A DNA stretch of 64,000 nt from Thiobacillus sp. SCUT-2 (GCF_035621355.1 NZ_CP141769.1:1550001-1614000); one strand, 5' to 3'. Positions 20,501-35,120 are shown, numbered from the stretch's first letter. Translations and numbers: made by a program. The notes: a model not told the origin generated them from the letters alone.

Positions 20501-20522
20501 CCGGGGCAGCATGCTGCCCCGG
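20501..20522 (-). terminator. palindromic hairpin between pstS and pstC
   Basis: A perfect 22-bp palindrome (CCGGGGCAGC-AT-GCTGCCCCGG) lies 29 bp after the pstS stop. On the minus strand it is followed by CTTTCT, a weak T-tract. This fits a partial terminator or 3'-protecting stem that lets the binding protein PstS be made in excess over the membrane parts. Confidence 0.55.
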
Positions 20523-20550
20523 CCGACATCGGTTCAACGGATCTGCGGTC

Positions 20551-21570
20551 TTACTTGATGTTCTTCATTTCCGCTTCGACCATCTTCACGACGGTGGACG
20601 GCAACGCCACATAGCCCAGTTCAGCCGCTTCTTTCTGGCCGTTGTTGAGCGACCAGGTGAAGAAGTCGACGATGGCCTTCTGCCTGGCGGCATCGGCACC
20701 CTTCTCGTAGGCCAGCACGTAGGTCGCCGTGGTGATCGGCCACGCGTTCTTCGCCGACTGGTCGAGCAGGTCCGGCGCCATGCCGCGGACCTTGAAGTTC
20801 GCACCGGCAGCGGCGTCGGCGACCGACTTCTGGCTCGGAACGATGAAGCTGCCGGCACGGTTCTTCAGCGCCACGAACTTCATGTTGTTCTTCACCGCAT
20901 CGGAGAAGTCGACATAGCCGATCGTGCCCTTGATCTTCTCGACGTTGGCGGCGACGCCCGGGTTGCCCTTGCCGCCGATCGAGTTGGCGGGCCAGTTCAC
21001 GGTGTTGCCTGCGCCGACTTCACGCATGAACGCGGCGGACTGCTTGGCGAGGTAATTGCTGAATGCGTAGGTCGTACCGGAGCCGTCGGAGCGGTTCGCC
21101 ACGGTGATCGCCAGGCTGGGCAGCTTCAGGCCGGGGTTGAGCTTGACGATGGCCGGGTCGTTCCACTTGGTGATCGCGCCACGGAAGATGTCGGCAGCGG
21201 TGACGCCGTCCAGCTTCAGTTGACCGGACTGTACGCCGGGAACGTTGAGGACGATGGTGACGCCGCCCATCACGGTCGGGAACTGCACCAGGTGCGCGGC
21301 GTCCAGATCGGCCTCGCTGAGCGGTGCATCGCTGCCCGCGAAATCGACGGTCCTGGCCTTGATCTGCTTGACACCGCCCGACGAGCCGATGCCCTGGTAG
21401 TTGACCTTCGCGCCGGTCTTGGCCTGGTAGCCTTCGGCCCACTTGGTATAGATGGCATAAGCGAAGGTGGAGCCCGCGCCGGTGATGTCGGCGGCCAGCG
21501 CGCTGACCGAGAAAGCCAGACCCATGGCGGCGGCCAGGGAGCCCTTGGCCAGTTTGTTCAGTGCAAGCAT
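20551..21570 (-). CDS. pstS: phosphate ABC transporter substrate-binding protein PstS
   Basis: A 339-residue periplasmic phosphate-binding protein. A typical signal peptide (about residues 1-27) ends SVSALAADI, predicting cleavage after Ala. Mature-protein motifs are ITGAGSTFAYAIYTKWAEGY near the N-terminus, GIGSSGGVKQI, and the phosphate-site segment NRSDGSGTTYAFSNYL; DFAGSDAPLS gives further ligands. Length fits the family. It is the first gene of the pst operon, with a Pho box and -10 element just upstream. Confidence 0.98.
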   Translation of the reverse strand: MLALNKLAKGSLAAAMGLAFSVSALAADITGAGSTFAYAIYTKWAEGYQAKTGAKVNYQGIGSSGGVKQIKARTVDFAGSDAPLSEADLDAAHLVQFPTVMGGVTIVLNVPGVQSGQLKLDGVTAADIFRGAITKWNDPAIVKLNPGLKLPSLAITVANRSDGSGTTYAFSNYLAKQSAAFMREVGAGNTVNWPANSIGGKGNPGVAANVEKIKGTIGYVDFSDAVKNNMKFVALKNRAGSFIVPSQKSVADAAAGANFKVRGMAPDLLDQSAKNAWPITTATYVLAYEKGADAARQKAIVDFFTWSLNNGQKEAAELGYVALPSTVVKMVEAEMKNIK

Positions 21571-21615
21571 GTGAATCTCCGGTAGTTTTGACTGTGCCGC
21601 ATAGGCGACGCAGGC

Positions 21616-21649
21616 ATACTAACGGGCGAATATTACAGAACTATTTCAG
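21616..21649 (-). promoter_or_regulatory. Pho box and -10 element of pstSCAB
   Basis: On the minus strand two 7-bp direct repeats with 11-bp period, CTGAAAT-AGTT-CTGTAAT (21632-21649), match the PhoB-binding pattern CTGTCAT-n4-CTGTCAT. After a 10-bp gap a -10-like TAGTAT (21616-21621) follows; this is the spacing seen in PhoB-dependent promoters, where the box replaces the -35. Together they lie 46-79 bp upstream of pstS and predict induction on phosphate limitation. Confidence 0.75.
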
Positions 21650-21659
21650 CCCGGGGAAA

Positions 21660-23024
21660 TCATCCGCCGGACGCCGCCGCCCTCACGGCAGCGGCGATGG
21701 ATTCGGCCGTTTCCCTGACCAGCGCGGCGTCGCGGCCTTCCACCATCACGCGGATCAAGGGCTCGGTGCCCGACGCGCGCAGCACGATCCGCCCGCTGCC
21801 ATTCAGCACCGCCTCGGCGCTCGCCACCGAGGCGTCGACCGCGGGCGCGTCACCAAGCTTGAAGCCCTTGGCCACGGGCACGTTGATCATCATCTGCGGA
21901 TAGATTTCGAGGTCGGCGGTGAAGCTCTCCAGCGTCTCGCCGGTCGCGCGCAGGGCATGCAGCACCTGGAGCGCCGAGACGATGCCGTCGCCCGTGGTGT
22001 GCTTGTCGAGGCACAGGATGTGGCCCGACGTTTCCCCGCCCAGCGTCCAGCCGTTGGCGTGCAGCCGCTCCAGCACGTAGCGGTCGCCGACCTTGGCGCG
22101 CTCGAACGGAACATGGAGGCGCGCCAGCGCGTGCTCGGTACCCAGATTCGTCATGAGGGTGCCGACCACCCCGCCCTTCATGCCGCCGGATTGGACGCGG
22201 TGACGCGCGATGACGTAGACGAGCTGGTCGCCGTCGTAGATGCGCCCACTGGCATCGGCCATCATCAGGCGATCGCCGTCGCCGTCGAGGGCGATTCCCA
22301 GGTCGGCCTGGTGCGCACGCACCGCGTCGGACAGCGCCTGCGTATGCGTCGCGCCACATGCCTCGTTGATGTTGAAGCCGTTCGGGTCCTTGCCGATGGC
22401 GATCACCTCGGCACCCAGTTCATGCAGCACGTGCGGCGCGATGTGATAGGTGGCGCCGTGCGCGCAGTCGACCACGATGCGCAGCCCGCGCAGGTCGAGA
22501 TGGTTGGGATAGGTGCTTTTGCAGAATTCGATGTAGCGCGCCGCGGCATCCTCGATCCGCCGCGCGCGGCCGAGCTGGCGTGCCTCGACGGTGCGAATGG
22601 GCTGCTCCAGCAGCGCCTCGATCGCCTCCTCGACGCTGTCGGGAAGCTTCTGGCCGCTGGCGGAGAAGAACTTGATGCCGTTGTCCTCGAAGGGATTGTG
22701 CGACGCGGAGATCACCACCCCGGCCTGCAGCCGCAGCGCGCGCGTCAGATAGGCGACCGCCGGCGTCGGCATCGGGCCCGTCATCAGCACGTTCACGCCT
22801 GCGGCCGTGAAGCCGGCTTCCAGCGCCGCCTCGAGCATGTACCCGGAGATCCGCGTGTCCTTGCCGATCAGCACGGTGGGATGCTGGTTGGGCGGCAGGC
22901 TGCCGCGGTCGGCCACGAGCACCTGCCCGGCCGCATAGCCGAGGCGCATGACGAACTCAGGCGTGATGGGCGATTCGCCCACCCGGCCCCGCACGCCGTC
23001 GGTACCGAAATATTTACGTCCCAT
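21660..23024 (-). CDS. glmM: phosphoglucosamine mutase
   Basis: A 454-residue enzyme that converts glucosamine-6-phosphate to glucosamine-1-phosphate for peptidoglycan and LPS. The phosphorylated serine is in [18 protein letters not shown] (Ser near residue 108), the magnesium loop is [11 protein letters not shown], the sugar-binding loop GGETSGHIL and the phosphate-binding end [16 protein letters not shown] (as RASGTEP). The start [16 protein letters not shown] at 23024 matches the canonical N-terminus and overlaps the end of folP by 11 bp. Confidence 0.98.
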   Translation of the reverse strand: MGRKYFGTDGVRGRVGESPITPEFVMRLGYAAGQVLVADRGSLPPNQHPTVLIGKDTRISGYMLEAALEAGFTAAGVNVLMTGPMPTPAVAYLTRALRLQAGVVISASHNPFEDNGIKFFSASGQKLPDSVEEAIEALLEQPIRTVEARQLGRARRIEDAAARYIEFCKSTYPNHLDLRGLRIVVDCAHGATYHIAPHVLHELGAEVIAIGKDPNGFNINEACGATHTQALSDAVRAHQADLGIALDGDGDRLMMADASGRIYDGDQLVYVIARHRVQSGGMKGGVVGTLMTNLGTEHALARLHVPFERAKVGDRYVLERLHANGWTLGGETSGHILCLDKHTTGDGIVSALQVLHALRATGETLESFTADLEIYPQMMINVPVAKGFKLGDAPAVDASVASAEAVLNGSGRIVLRASGTEPLIRVMVEGRDAALVRETAESIAAAVRAAASGG

Positions 23025-23853
23025 CCCTGTATTCCTCCACTGCATTCCAGACCGCCAGCGCGTCGCGCATGGCGGCCACATTGTGCACCCGGAGCAGCCG
23101 TGCCCCTTTCGCGACGGCGATCAGGTGGGCCGCCACCCCGGCAAATTCGCGTTCGTCCACGTCACGTCCGGTCAGCATGCCCAGCATCGACTTGCGCGAC
23201 AGGCCGGCCAGCACCGGCAGCCCGATCGCGGCAAGCTGCTCGAATCGCCGCAGCAGCGCCAGGTTGTGCTGCAGGGTCTTGCCGAATCCGAAGCCGGGAT
23301 CGATCACCAGCCGTTCGCGCGCAATGCCGGCTGCAAGGCAGGCATCGACCCGCTCTTGCAGGAAATCCCTCACTTCCGCGACGACATCGACGTAATGCGG
23401 CGCCTCCTGCATGTGCTGCGGCTCGCCCTGCATGTGCATGAGGCAGACCGCCACGCCGGATGCCGCCACGGCGTCGAGCGCGTCCCGTGCCCGCAGCGCC
23501 GCGACGTCGTTCACCATGGCGGCGCCCGCCGCAAACGCCGCACGCATCACCTCCGGCTTCCGGGTATCGACCGACACAAGGCAATGCTCGCGGGCGAGCG
23601 CCTCGACGACCGGCAGCACACGCCGCATCTCCTCGGCCACGGAAACGGCTGCGGAGCCCGCGCGGGTCGATTCGCCGCCGACGTCGAGGATATCGGCTCC
23701 GGCTTCGCGGAGCTTGAGCGCATGAACGATCGCCGCCTGCGCGTCGGGCAGGCGTCCCCCGTCCGAGAACGAGTCGGGCGTGACATTGACGATGCCCATG
23801 ATGCGCGGGCGGGAGAGCGACAGGCGGTGGGAGCCGGCGTGGAGGACGGACAT
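23014..23853 (-). CDS. folP: dihydropteroate synthase
   Basis: A 279-residue TIM-barrel enzyme of folate synthesis that joins p-aminobenzoate to dihydropterin pyrophosphate. Motifs: [16 protein letters not shown] (pterin-pyrophosphate loop), [17 protein letters not shown] at 23853 and the [15 protein letters not shown] segment, ending with the [15 protein letters not shown] stretch. The start ([17 protein letters not shown]) aligns with other FolP N-termini. Oddly, the start codon comes one base after the T-run of the ftsH terminator, with no visible Shine-Dalgarno outside that hairpin. It overlaps glmM. Confidence 0.97.
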   Translation of the reverse strand: MSVLHAGSHRLSLSRPRIMGIVNVTPDSFSDGGRLPDAQAAIVHALKLREAGADILDVGGESTRAGSAAVSVAEEMRRVLPVVEALAREHCLVSVDTRKPEVMRAAFAAGAAMVNDVAALRARDALDAVAASGVAVCLMHMQGEPQHMQEAPHYVDVVAEVRDFLQERVDACLAAGIARERLVIDPGFGFGKTLQHNLALLRRFEQLAAIGLPVLAGLSRKSMLGMLTGRDVDEREFAGVAAHLIAVAKGARLLRVHNVAAMRDALAVWNAVEEYRDGT

Positions 23854-23854
23854 G

Positions 23855-23880
23855 AAAAAAAGAGGGGCCAAAGCCCCTCT
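23855..23880 (-). terminator. intrinsic terminator of ftsH, abutting folP
   Basis: On the minus strand an 8-bp stem AGAGGGGC / GCCCCTCT with a 4-nt loop is followed directly by seven Ts. This is a strong rho-independent terminator for the ftsH transcript. The T-run ends one base before the folP start codon, so read-through is needed for folP expression from upstream promoters. Confidence 0.85.
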
Positions 23881-23908
23881 ATTGTAGCGGGTAAGCTCGG
23901 AACGCCGC

Positions 23909-25801
<1,893 letters not shown>

Positions 25802-25849
25802 GATTGCTCCTTGGTGCCGCGTCCAGCACGATTAATACGACGCCCTGCG

Positions 25850-25866
25850 TTTAGACTCATTCTAAA
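25850..25866. promoter_or_regulatory. 7-1-7 palindrome between rlmE and ftsH
   Basis: The plus strand reads TTTAGACTCATTCTAAA, an interrupted palindrome whose 15-bp core TTAGACT-C-ATTCTAA has one asymmetric pair. It sits right after the rlmE stop and 49 bp upstream of ftsH. The same half-site occurs at 47595-47609. The 7-1-7 form is that of Fur-superfamily operators; which regulator binds is unknown. Confidence 0.4.
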
Positions 25867-25867
25867 C

Positions 25868-26536
25868 CTAGTCCTGCGGACTTGCCACCGAATCCCGCGC
25901 CCCCGCTTCCAGCGGGCGGCGCCCCAGCAGGTAGACCTCGGTACTGCGGTCGCGCGACGCGTCCGGCTTGCGGATCAGCACCTGCTCGAACGCCTCGCGC
26001 ATCTGCCGCCGAAATGCCTCGAAACCGACGCCCTGAAACACTTTGACGAGAAATGCACCGTCCGGTTTCAGCCATTTCACCGCAAATTCGAGCGCCAACT
26101 CGCACAGTTCATAGTGGCGCGCCTGATCGCGAAGCATCACGCCACTGATATTGGGGGCCATATCGCTTAATACAAGGTCAACCCGCCCATTTTGCAAGCG
26201 TTCCTCCAGCCACGCCAGGGCCGCGATGTCGCTGAAATCGCCCTCCAGGCTCTCGACGCCCGCCAGCGGCGCCACTGGCAGCAGGTCGATCGCGAGCACG
26301 CGCCCCTGCCGCTTCATCCTCTGCACCGCCACCTGGCACCAGCTGCCCGGTGCAGCGCCGAGGTCCACCACCGTCATTCCCGGGCGCAGCAGGTGGTCGC
26401 GCTGGTCGATCTCCAGCAGCTTGTAGGCGGCACGCGAGCGGTAGCCGTCGACCTGCGCCCGCTTGACGTAGGGATCGGTCACGTGCTCGTGCATCCAGGC
26501 CTTGCCCGATTTGGTTCGCTTCGGCTTATGCACCAT
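25868..26536 (-). CDS. rlmE: 23S rRNA (uridine-2552-2'-O)-methyltransferase RlmE
   Basis: A 222-residue SAM-dependent methyltransferase that modifies U2552 in the A-loop of 23S rRNA during late 50S assembly. Features: an N-terminal basic stretch with [20 protein letters not shown], motif [31 protein letters not shown] containing the catalytic Asp, and [12 protein letters not shown] with the catalytic Lys. Length is normal. It is divergent from yhbY (40-bp gap) and precedes ftsH, a conserved arrangement. Confidence 0.97.
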   Translation of the reverse strand: MVHKPKRTKSGKAWMHEHVTDPYVKRAQVDGYRSRAAYKLLEIDQRDHLLRPGMTVVDLGAAPGSWCQVAVQRMKRQGRVLAIDLLPVAPLAGVESLEGDFSDIAALAWLEERLQNGRVDLVLSDMAPNISGVMLRDQARHYELCELALEFAVKWLKPDGAFLVKVFQGVGFEAFRRQMREAFEQVLIRKPDASRDRSTEVYLLGRRPLEAGARDSVASPQD

Positions 26537-26546
26537 CTCTATCGGC

Positions 26547-26552
26547 TACAAT
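26547..26552 (+). promoter_or_regulatory. -10 element upstream of yhbY
   Basis: A -10-like TACAAT lies 24 bp before the yhbY start in the 40-bp divergent gap with rlmE. No good -35 is visible, and the -35 region would fall inside rlmE. It sits in the 12-mer ATCGGCTACAAT, also present at the carA promoter. Confidence 0.35.
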
Positions 26553-26576
26553 CCGCCCTCGATTGAAGGAATACGC

Positions 26577-26873
26577 ATGAAATCACTCACCCCCGCCCAG
26601 CGGCAATACCTCAAGGGACTGGCGCACAGCCGCCAGCCGGTGGTCATGATCGGGAGCAACGGCCTGACGCCGGCCGTCCTGAAGGAAATCGAGCGCGGCC
26701 TCGCCGCCCACGAACTGATCAAGATCAAGGCTGCCAGCGACGAGGCGGATACGCGTCGGGCCTGGCTCGAGGAAATCTGCACGGCAACCGGCGCAGCGCC
26801 GGTGCAGCAGATCGGCAAGATATTGGTGATTTATCGCGCTGCCGCGAAGCCGGCGATCATCCTGCCCGCTTGA
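26577..26873 (+). CDS. yhbY: YhbY/CRS1 family RNA-binding protein
   Basis: A 98-residue KH-like RNA-binding protein associated with 50S ribosome precursors. The family core is RQYLKGLAHSRQPVVMIGSN with the GSNGLTP loop, followed by IERGLAAHELIKIK. I chose the ATG at 26577 (MKSLTPAQRQ), preceded by GAAGGA, rather than an upstream GTG reading through the promoter. It is transcribed divergently from rlmE. Length and position match the widespread yhbY-rlmE pair. Confidence 0.95.
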   Translation: MKSLTPAQRQYLKGLAHSRQPVVMIGSNGLTPAVLKEIERGLAAHELIKIKAASDEADTRRAWLEEICTATGAAPVQQIGKILVIYRAAAKPAIILPA

Positions 26874-26890
26874 AGCGGCACACGGGGCGT

Positions 26891-27349
26891 TTATCGCGCC
26901 AGCCCCGAGCGCCAGACCAGGAGCAGCCCGAGCGCGCTCTGGATCAGGTAAAGAATGCTGGAAACGCCATGCCAGTGCGCAAAGCGGTCGGCGAACACGC
27001 TCTGCATCACCGCGTGGGGCATGGCTTGATCCTTCAGGCTTTGCAGGATCGGCTGGATCCAGAAATGGCCGGCGAGCGTCAGCAGCAGCATCAGCGCCAC
27101 TGCCCAGAAGAACAGGGTTTTCATCGCCGCGGCGCCGTCGCGGACGATCCGGTAGAGGAGCAGATAGACGGCCGCGGCGATGCCGATCCACGCCATCACT
27201 CCAAACAGCTTGCCCGCCAGCATCCCGGCCAGCTGCTTGTCGCCCAGGGAAGCGAACAGCACCGGTGCGGCGACATAGCCGATCGCCCACATGCCGCCGA
27301 TCCACAGCACCAGCAGCCCGCCGGCCAGCCCGTCCCAGAAGCGCCGCAT
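26891..27349 (-). CDS. DUF4149 membrane protein
   Basis: A 152-residue integral membrane protein with four hydrophobic helices (about residues 8-30, 45-67, 76-98 and 128-147) and several His/Trp residues (HFWIQPIL, HAVMQ, HWHG) near helix ends. It matches the DUF4149 family, often found after greA in betaproteobacteria. The function is not known; the fold is reminiscent of small CopD/urate-oxidase-N-like membrane domains, but no catalytic assignment is justified. It begins 1 bp after the greA stop. Confidence 0.85.
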   Translation of the reverse strand: MRRFWDGLAGGLLVLWIGGMWAIGYVAAPVLFASLGDKQLAGMLAGKLFGVMAWIGIAAAVYLLLYRIVRDGAAAMKTLFFWAVALMLLLTLAGHFWIQPILQSLKDQAMPHAVMQSVFADRFAHWHGVSSILYLIQSALGLLLVWRSGLAR

Positions 27350-27350
27350 C

Positions 27351-27827
27351 CTACTTGTACAGCACGTCCAGCACTTCGTACTGGCGCACGCCGCCCGGCG
27401 CCTGCACGTCGACGCTGTCGCCGGTGTACTTGCCGATCAGCGCGCGGGCGATGGGCGAAGATACGGAAATCTTGCCCTGCTTGATGTCCGCCTCGTCGTC
27501 GCCGACGATCTGGTAGGTCACCACGTCGCCGGATTCCGCATCCTCGAGTTCGACGGTGGCGCCGAACACGATGCGCCCGTCGGCATCGACCGTGGCCGGA
27601 TCGATGATCTGCGCGTTCGACAGCTTGCCCTCCAGCTCGGCGATGCGCCCTTCGATGAAGCCCTGCTTTTCCTTGGCCGCATCGTACTCGGCGTTTTCCG
27701 ACAAGTCGCCCTGCGCACGCGCCTCGGCGATCGCCTGGATCACGGCGGGCCGCTCCACGCTTTTGAGATGTTGCAGTTCGAGGCGCAGCTTTTCGGCACC
27801 GACGACGGTGAGAGGAACCTTGTTCAC
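27351..27827 (-). CDS. greA: transcription elongation factor GreA
   Basis: A 158-residue factor that enters the RNA polymerase secondary channel and stimulates cleavage of backtracked RNA. The N-terminal coiled coil (residues ~10-75) carries the acidic tip [20 protein letters not shown]. The C-terminal FKBP-like domain contains [20 protein letters not shown] and [10 protein letters not shown]. Length is canonical. It lies between carB (17-bp gap) and DUF4149 in the carAB-greA operon. Confidence 0.98.
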   Translation of the reverse strand: MNKVPLTVVGAEKLRLELQHLKSVERPAVIQAIAEARAQGDLSENAEYDAAKEKQGFIEGRIAELEGKLSNAQIIDPATVDADGRIVFGATVELEDAESGDVVTYQIVGDDEADIKQGKISVSSPIARALIGKYTGDSVDVQAPGGVRQYEVLDVLYK

Positions 27828-27844
27828 AACCTTACCTTTAGAGT

Positions 27845-31051
<3,207 letters not shown>

Positions 31052-31053
31052 GA

Positions 31054-32193
<1,140 letters not shown>

Positions 32194-32218
32194 GGAACAC
32201 TCCGAAAGGCAGGTGACA

Positions 32219-32257
32219 AAATTCAGGCGAGTCGCTCGCGCGAACCCGCCTGAATTT
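32219..32257 (-). promoter_or_regulatory. hairpin in the carA leader
   Basis: An 11-bp perfect inverted repeat, AAATTCAGGCG (32219-32229) and CGCCTGAATTT (32247-32257), with a 17-nt loop lies 26-64 bp before carA and just after the predicted transcription start. On the minus strand it is followed by TTGTC. It could be an attenuator, an operator or a 5' stabilising stem. Confidence 0.45.
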
Positions 32258-32267
32258 GAATGCCCGC

Positions 32268-32296
32268 ATTGTAGCCGATCCGGGAGGCGGCTTCAA
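32268..32296 (-). promoter_or_regulatory. sigma70-type promoter of carAB
   Basis: On the minus strand TTGAAG (32291-32296) and TACAAT (32268-32273) are separated by exactly 17 bp, a good housekeeping promoter. Transcription would start near 32261, at the edge of the leader hairpin. It lies between the glutaredoxin gene and carA. Confidence 0.7.
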
Positions 32297-32324
32297 TGCT
32301 TGCCACCGCCTCCGCGCGCCCTTT

Positions 32325-32579
32325 TCAGGGCTGCAAATGGTCCAGCCCGCCGTCCATGTCGAGTTCGGTCAGCTCGGTGAAGCCGCCGATGCATTTGCCG
32401 TCGACGACGATCTGCGGCACGGTGCGGGCGCCGTTCGTAACCACGGCGAATTCCTTCATCGCCTCGCGGTCGAGGTCGATGCGGACCTCGTCGTAGCCGA
32501 TGCCGCGCTTGTCGAGGAAGGCCTTGGCCTTGACGCAGATGGGACAGGTGCCGGTGCTGTAGACCTTGACGGCGTTCAT
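32325..32579 (-). CDS. grxC: glutaredoxin (GrxC-like)
   Basis: An 84-residue glutaredoxin, a glutathione-dependent dithiol oxidoreductase of the cytosol. The active site is CPICVKA at residues ~12-15, where Ile replaces the Tyr of the usual CPYC. The cis-Pro glutathione site ARTVPQIVVDG and the GGFTELTELD tail fit the Grx3 class. Length is typical. It lies between dapB (27-bp gap) and the carA promoter, so it probably ends the bamE-dapB transcript. Confidence 0.92.
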   Translation of the reverse strand: MNAVKVYSTGTCPICVKAKAFLDKRGIGYDEVRIDLDREAMKEFAVVTNGARTVPQIVVDGKCIGGFTELTELDMDGGLDHLQP

Positions 32580-32606
32580 GATGGTTTCCTGGTCGATGCG
32601 GTTAGG

Positions 32607-33410
32607 TTATTTCAGATTGAGCACGTCGCGCATGTCGTAGAGACCCGGTGCCCTGCCCTGCAGCCACTTGGCTGCGCGCAGCGCGCCCTGCGCGAAGGTG
32701 GCGCGGCTGCTCGCCTTGTGGGTCAGCTCGACGCGCTCGCCGATGCCGGCGAACAAGAGCGTATGGTCGCCGACGATGTCGCCGCCGCGCACGGTGGCGA
32801 AGCCGATCGTCTTCGGGTCGCGCTCGCCGGTCACGCCCTCGCGGCCGTACACGGCGCAGCTCGCGAGATCACGGTCGATCGCGCGCGCGACCGCCTGCCC
32901 GAGGCCGAGCGCGGTGCCGGACGGCGCGTCGACCTTGTGGCGGTGGTGCGCCTCGATGATCTCGATGTCGTAGCCGTCCTCCAGCACGCGGGCGGCGACC
33001 TCGGCCAGCTTCATCAGCAGGTTCACGCCGACGCTCATGTTCGGCGCGAAGACGACGGGAATCCGCTGCGCCGCCGCCGCGATGCGGGCCTTGCCCGCTT
33101 CATCGAAGCCCGTGGTGCCGATCACCAGCGGCACTTTCCCGGCGACGCAGGCGTCGAGGTAGCCGAAGGTCGCCTCGGGGCGGGTGAAGTCGATCAGCGC
33201 CCGAGCGCCCGCGAGCGCCGCGGCCGGCTGGTCGGTCACACTGACGCCGCTGGCGGCCCCCCAGGCGGCGCCCGCATCCTGCCCCACCAGCGGGCTGCCG
33301 GGCCGATCGATGGCGGCGGCCAGCGCGCAGTCCGCGTCGGCGGCCACCGCCTCGAGCAGGGCGCGCCCCATGCGTCCGGACACGCCCGCGATCGCGATCC
33401 GCACGCTCAC
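32607..33410 (-). CDS. dapB: 4-hydroxy-tetrahydrodipicolinate reductase
   Basis: A 267-residue NAD(P)H-dependent enzyme of the diaminopimelate/lysine pathway. The N-terminal Rossmann motif is [16 protein letters not shown], the [12 protein letters not shown] and [12 protein letters not shown] loops follow, and the catalytic motif is [20 protein letters not shown]. Length is normal. The start overlaps the bamE stop by ATGA, so its translation is probably coupled to the outer-membrane lipoprotein gene. dapA, the preceding pathway step, is 20 kb away with bamC. Confidence 0.98.
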   Translation of the reverse strand: MSVRIAIAGVSGRMGRALLEAVAADADCALAAAIDRPGSPLVGQDAGAAWGAASGVSVTDQPAAALAGARALIDFTRPEATFGYLDACVAGKVPLVIGTTGFDEAGKARIAAAAQRIPVVFAPNMSVGVNLLMKLAEVAARVLEDGYDIEIIEAHHRHKVDAPSGTALGLGQAVARAIDRDLASCAVYGREGVTGERDPKTIGFATVRGGDIVGDHTLLFAGIGERVELTHKASSRATFAQGALRAAKWLQGRAPGLYDMRDVLNLK

Positions 33411-34591
33411 GGCCGGCCCTCCGTCGGCACGTCCAGCACCTTCTCCTCGGTGATCAGCCAGCGGCCATCGCGCTCGACCATGCGCAACTGCTTGCGCACG
33501 ACGTCGTGGTAGCGGGCCGAGCGGTAGGCCTGCCTGAAGGTCACCGTGGCCGTGCCGTCGTCGCCCTTCTCGACCGTCGGCGCATCGATTTTCACCTCGA
33601 TGCGACCGGCCGCCGCCAGCGCCTGCCGCTTGCGCGCGGCCCAGGCATCGCGACTGGCGCCGCCCTCGGGGACGAAACTCGCATCGTAGGCCGCCAGATA
33701 GGCGGCGACATCTCGGTGCCGCCAGGCATCCGCCCAGGCGTTCACGGCGTTCAGCACCGGATCACCGGCCGACGGTGCCGACGGCTGCGCCTCCGGAAAC
33801 GAGGGCATGGCGTCCGGCTTGAGCTGCGTGACGTCCGTTTCCGGCTTCAGGCTCAATTCGGGCGGGGTGCGCGGGTCGACGTAGGGCGGCGCCTCCGCCG
33901 GACTCGGCAGCGGCGCGACGACGCTCGTCTGCGCCGCGGTCGGCGCGGCGGCCGGTTCGGCTTTCACCGGCTCGTTCGCCGTCGCCGGGACGGCCTGCGC
34001 GGCAGGTGCGGCGGTCACCGGTTCCACGGACGCGCTCGTCGCGGCCGCAGGAGGCACCGGCTCCGCCTTGGCGGGCTCCGGTTGCGCGGCCAGCGCCGTC
34101 GCCGCGGGTGCCGGCGCTGACGCCACCGGCGCCGTCTGGACGATTGGTTCGGCAGGACGCGCCGCTTCGGCGGGGGGCGTTCCGGTTGCCGCCGCGACAG
34201 CCGGTTCCGCTACGGCCCCGGCGGCGGCAGGCGCGGCTTGCGGCGCGACGGGCGGCGCCGAGTGCAGGACCTGTTCGGGCACGTCGCCCTCGATGCGCGC
34301 CAGCGTGTCACCGTCGAAGTAAAGCGTGATGTGCTTCTGTTCGGTCAGGTTCCCGGCCTTGTAGAAGAGGTAGACGTAATCCCAGCGGTCCGTGCGGAAG
34401 GGGTCGACGACCAGCGGCGTGCCCAGCAGGAAGCGGACTTGCGAGCGATTCAGGCCGAGCTTCAGGCGGGCGACGTTTTCCTGGTCGAGCGCATTGCCCT
34501 GCTGCACGTCGATGCGGTGCGGGGCGACATGGAAGCTGGAGCATCCCGCGAGCAGGCTCAAAAGCAGGGCAGAAGACAGGACACGACGCAT
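33407..34591 (-). CDS. bamE: BamE lipoprotein fused to a C-terminal NTF2-like domain
   Basis: A 394-residue outer-membrane lipoprotein, over three times the usual BamE size (~110-170). The lipobox SLLAGC puts the lipidated Cys at 17. Residues ~25-105 form the BamE/SmpA domain with [20 protein letters not shown] and the conserved [21 protein letters not shown] ~165-residue Ala/Pro/Val-rich linker (110-275) follows. Residues 276-394 form an NTF2/SnoaL-like domain ([20 protein letters not shown] ... [20 protein letters not shown]) like those on Cds6-type envelope proteins. It is divergent from fur and translationally coupled to dapB. Confidence 0.9.
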   Translation of the reverse strand: MRRVLSSALLLSLLAGCSSFHVAPHRIDVQQGNALDQENVARLKLGLNRSQVRFLLGTPLVVDPFRTDRWDYVYLFYKAGNLTEQKHITLYFDGDTLARIEGDVPEQVLHSAPPVAPQAAPAAAGAVAEPAVAAATGTPPAEAARPAEPIVQTAPVASAPAPAATALAAQPEPAKAEPVPPAAATSASVEPVTAAPAAQAVPATANEPVKAEPAAAPTAAQTSVVAPLPSPAEAPPYVDPRTPPELSLKPETDVTQLKPDAMPSFPEAQPSAPSAGDPVLNAVNAWADAWRHRDVAAYLAAYDASFVPEGGASRDAWAARKRQALAAAGRIEVKIDAPTVEKGDDGTATVTFRQAYRSARYHDVVRKQLRMVERDGRWLITEEKVLDVPTEGRP

Positions 34592-34670
34592 GGCCAGGAA
34601 ACCGGAAAGGTTGGGGCGGTTGGAAAAAAACGTATCATAACGTATTCGCGTTCCCGTTCTGGAGCCCCCG

Positions 34671-35120
34671 TTGAGCAATCCGTCCGATCTCAAGAGCATC
34701 GGTCTCAAAGCCACCCTGCCCCGCCTGAAAATCCTCGACCTGTTCGAGCAGAGCAGCAAGCGGCACATGACCGCCGAAGAGGTCTATCGGCTTCTGTCCG
34801 ACGAAGGCCAGGACATCGGCCTCGCCACGGTCTATCGCGTCCTGACGCAGTTCGAGCAGGCCGGGCTGCTGATCCGCCACCATTTCGACAGCGACAAGGC
34901 GGTGTTCGAGCTCAACCAGGGCGACCATCACGACCACCTCGTGTGCCTCCAGTGCGGCAAGGTCGAGGAATTCGTCGACAGCGAGATCGAGAAGCGCCAG
35001 CACCGCATCGCCAAGGAGCGCGGCTTCGCAATCCGCGATCACTCGCTGCAGATCTACGCCGACTGCGTCAAGGAAAACTGCCCCAACCGCAAAGCGGGTG
35101 ACCCGCGTCAGCGGGGATAA
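34671..35120 (+). CDS. fur: ferric uptake regulator Fur
   Basis: A 149-residue metal-dependent repressor of iron genes. The N-terminal winged helix contains [18 protein letters not shown] (as [20 protein letters not shown]), then the [20 protein letters not shown] metal site, the structural zinc pair CLQCGK and a C-terminal CVKENC. The start codon is TTG at 34671, with GGAG 8 bp upstream; no ATG gives a sensible N-terminus. It is divergent from bamE with a 79-bp intergenic region. Its 3' end overlaps the convergent btuF gene by 13 bp. Confidence 0.97.
   Translation: MSNPSDLKSIGLKATLPRLKILDLFEQSSKRHMTAEEVYRLLSDEGQDIGLATVYRVLTQFEQAGLLIRHHFDSDKAVFELNQGDHHDHLVCLQCGKVEEFVDSEIEKRQHRIAKERGFAIRDHSLQIYADCVKENCPNRKAGDPRQRG

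Noticed and set aside
20426-20512. pstC start at the ATG at 20512
   Set aside because: This ATG lies in a palindrome and the added residues do not resemble other PstC N-termini.
34625-34655. A Fur-box-like AT-rich stretch upstream of fur (cgtatcataacgtatt)
   Set aside because: It has direct-repeat character but does not match the 7-1-7 Fur consensus well enough to call autoregulation.
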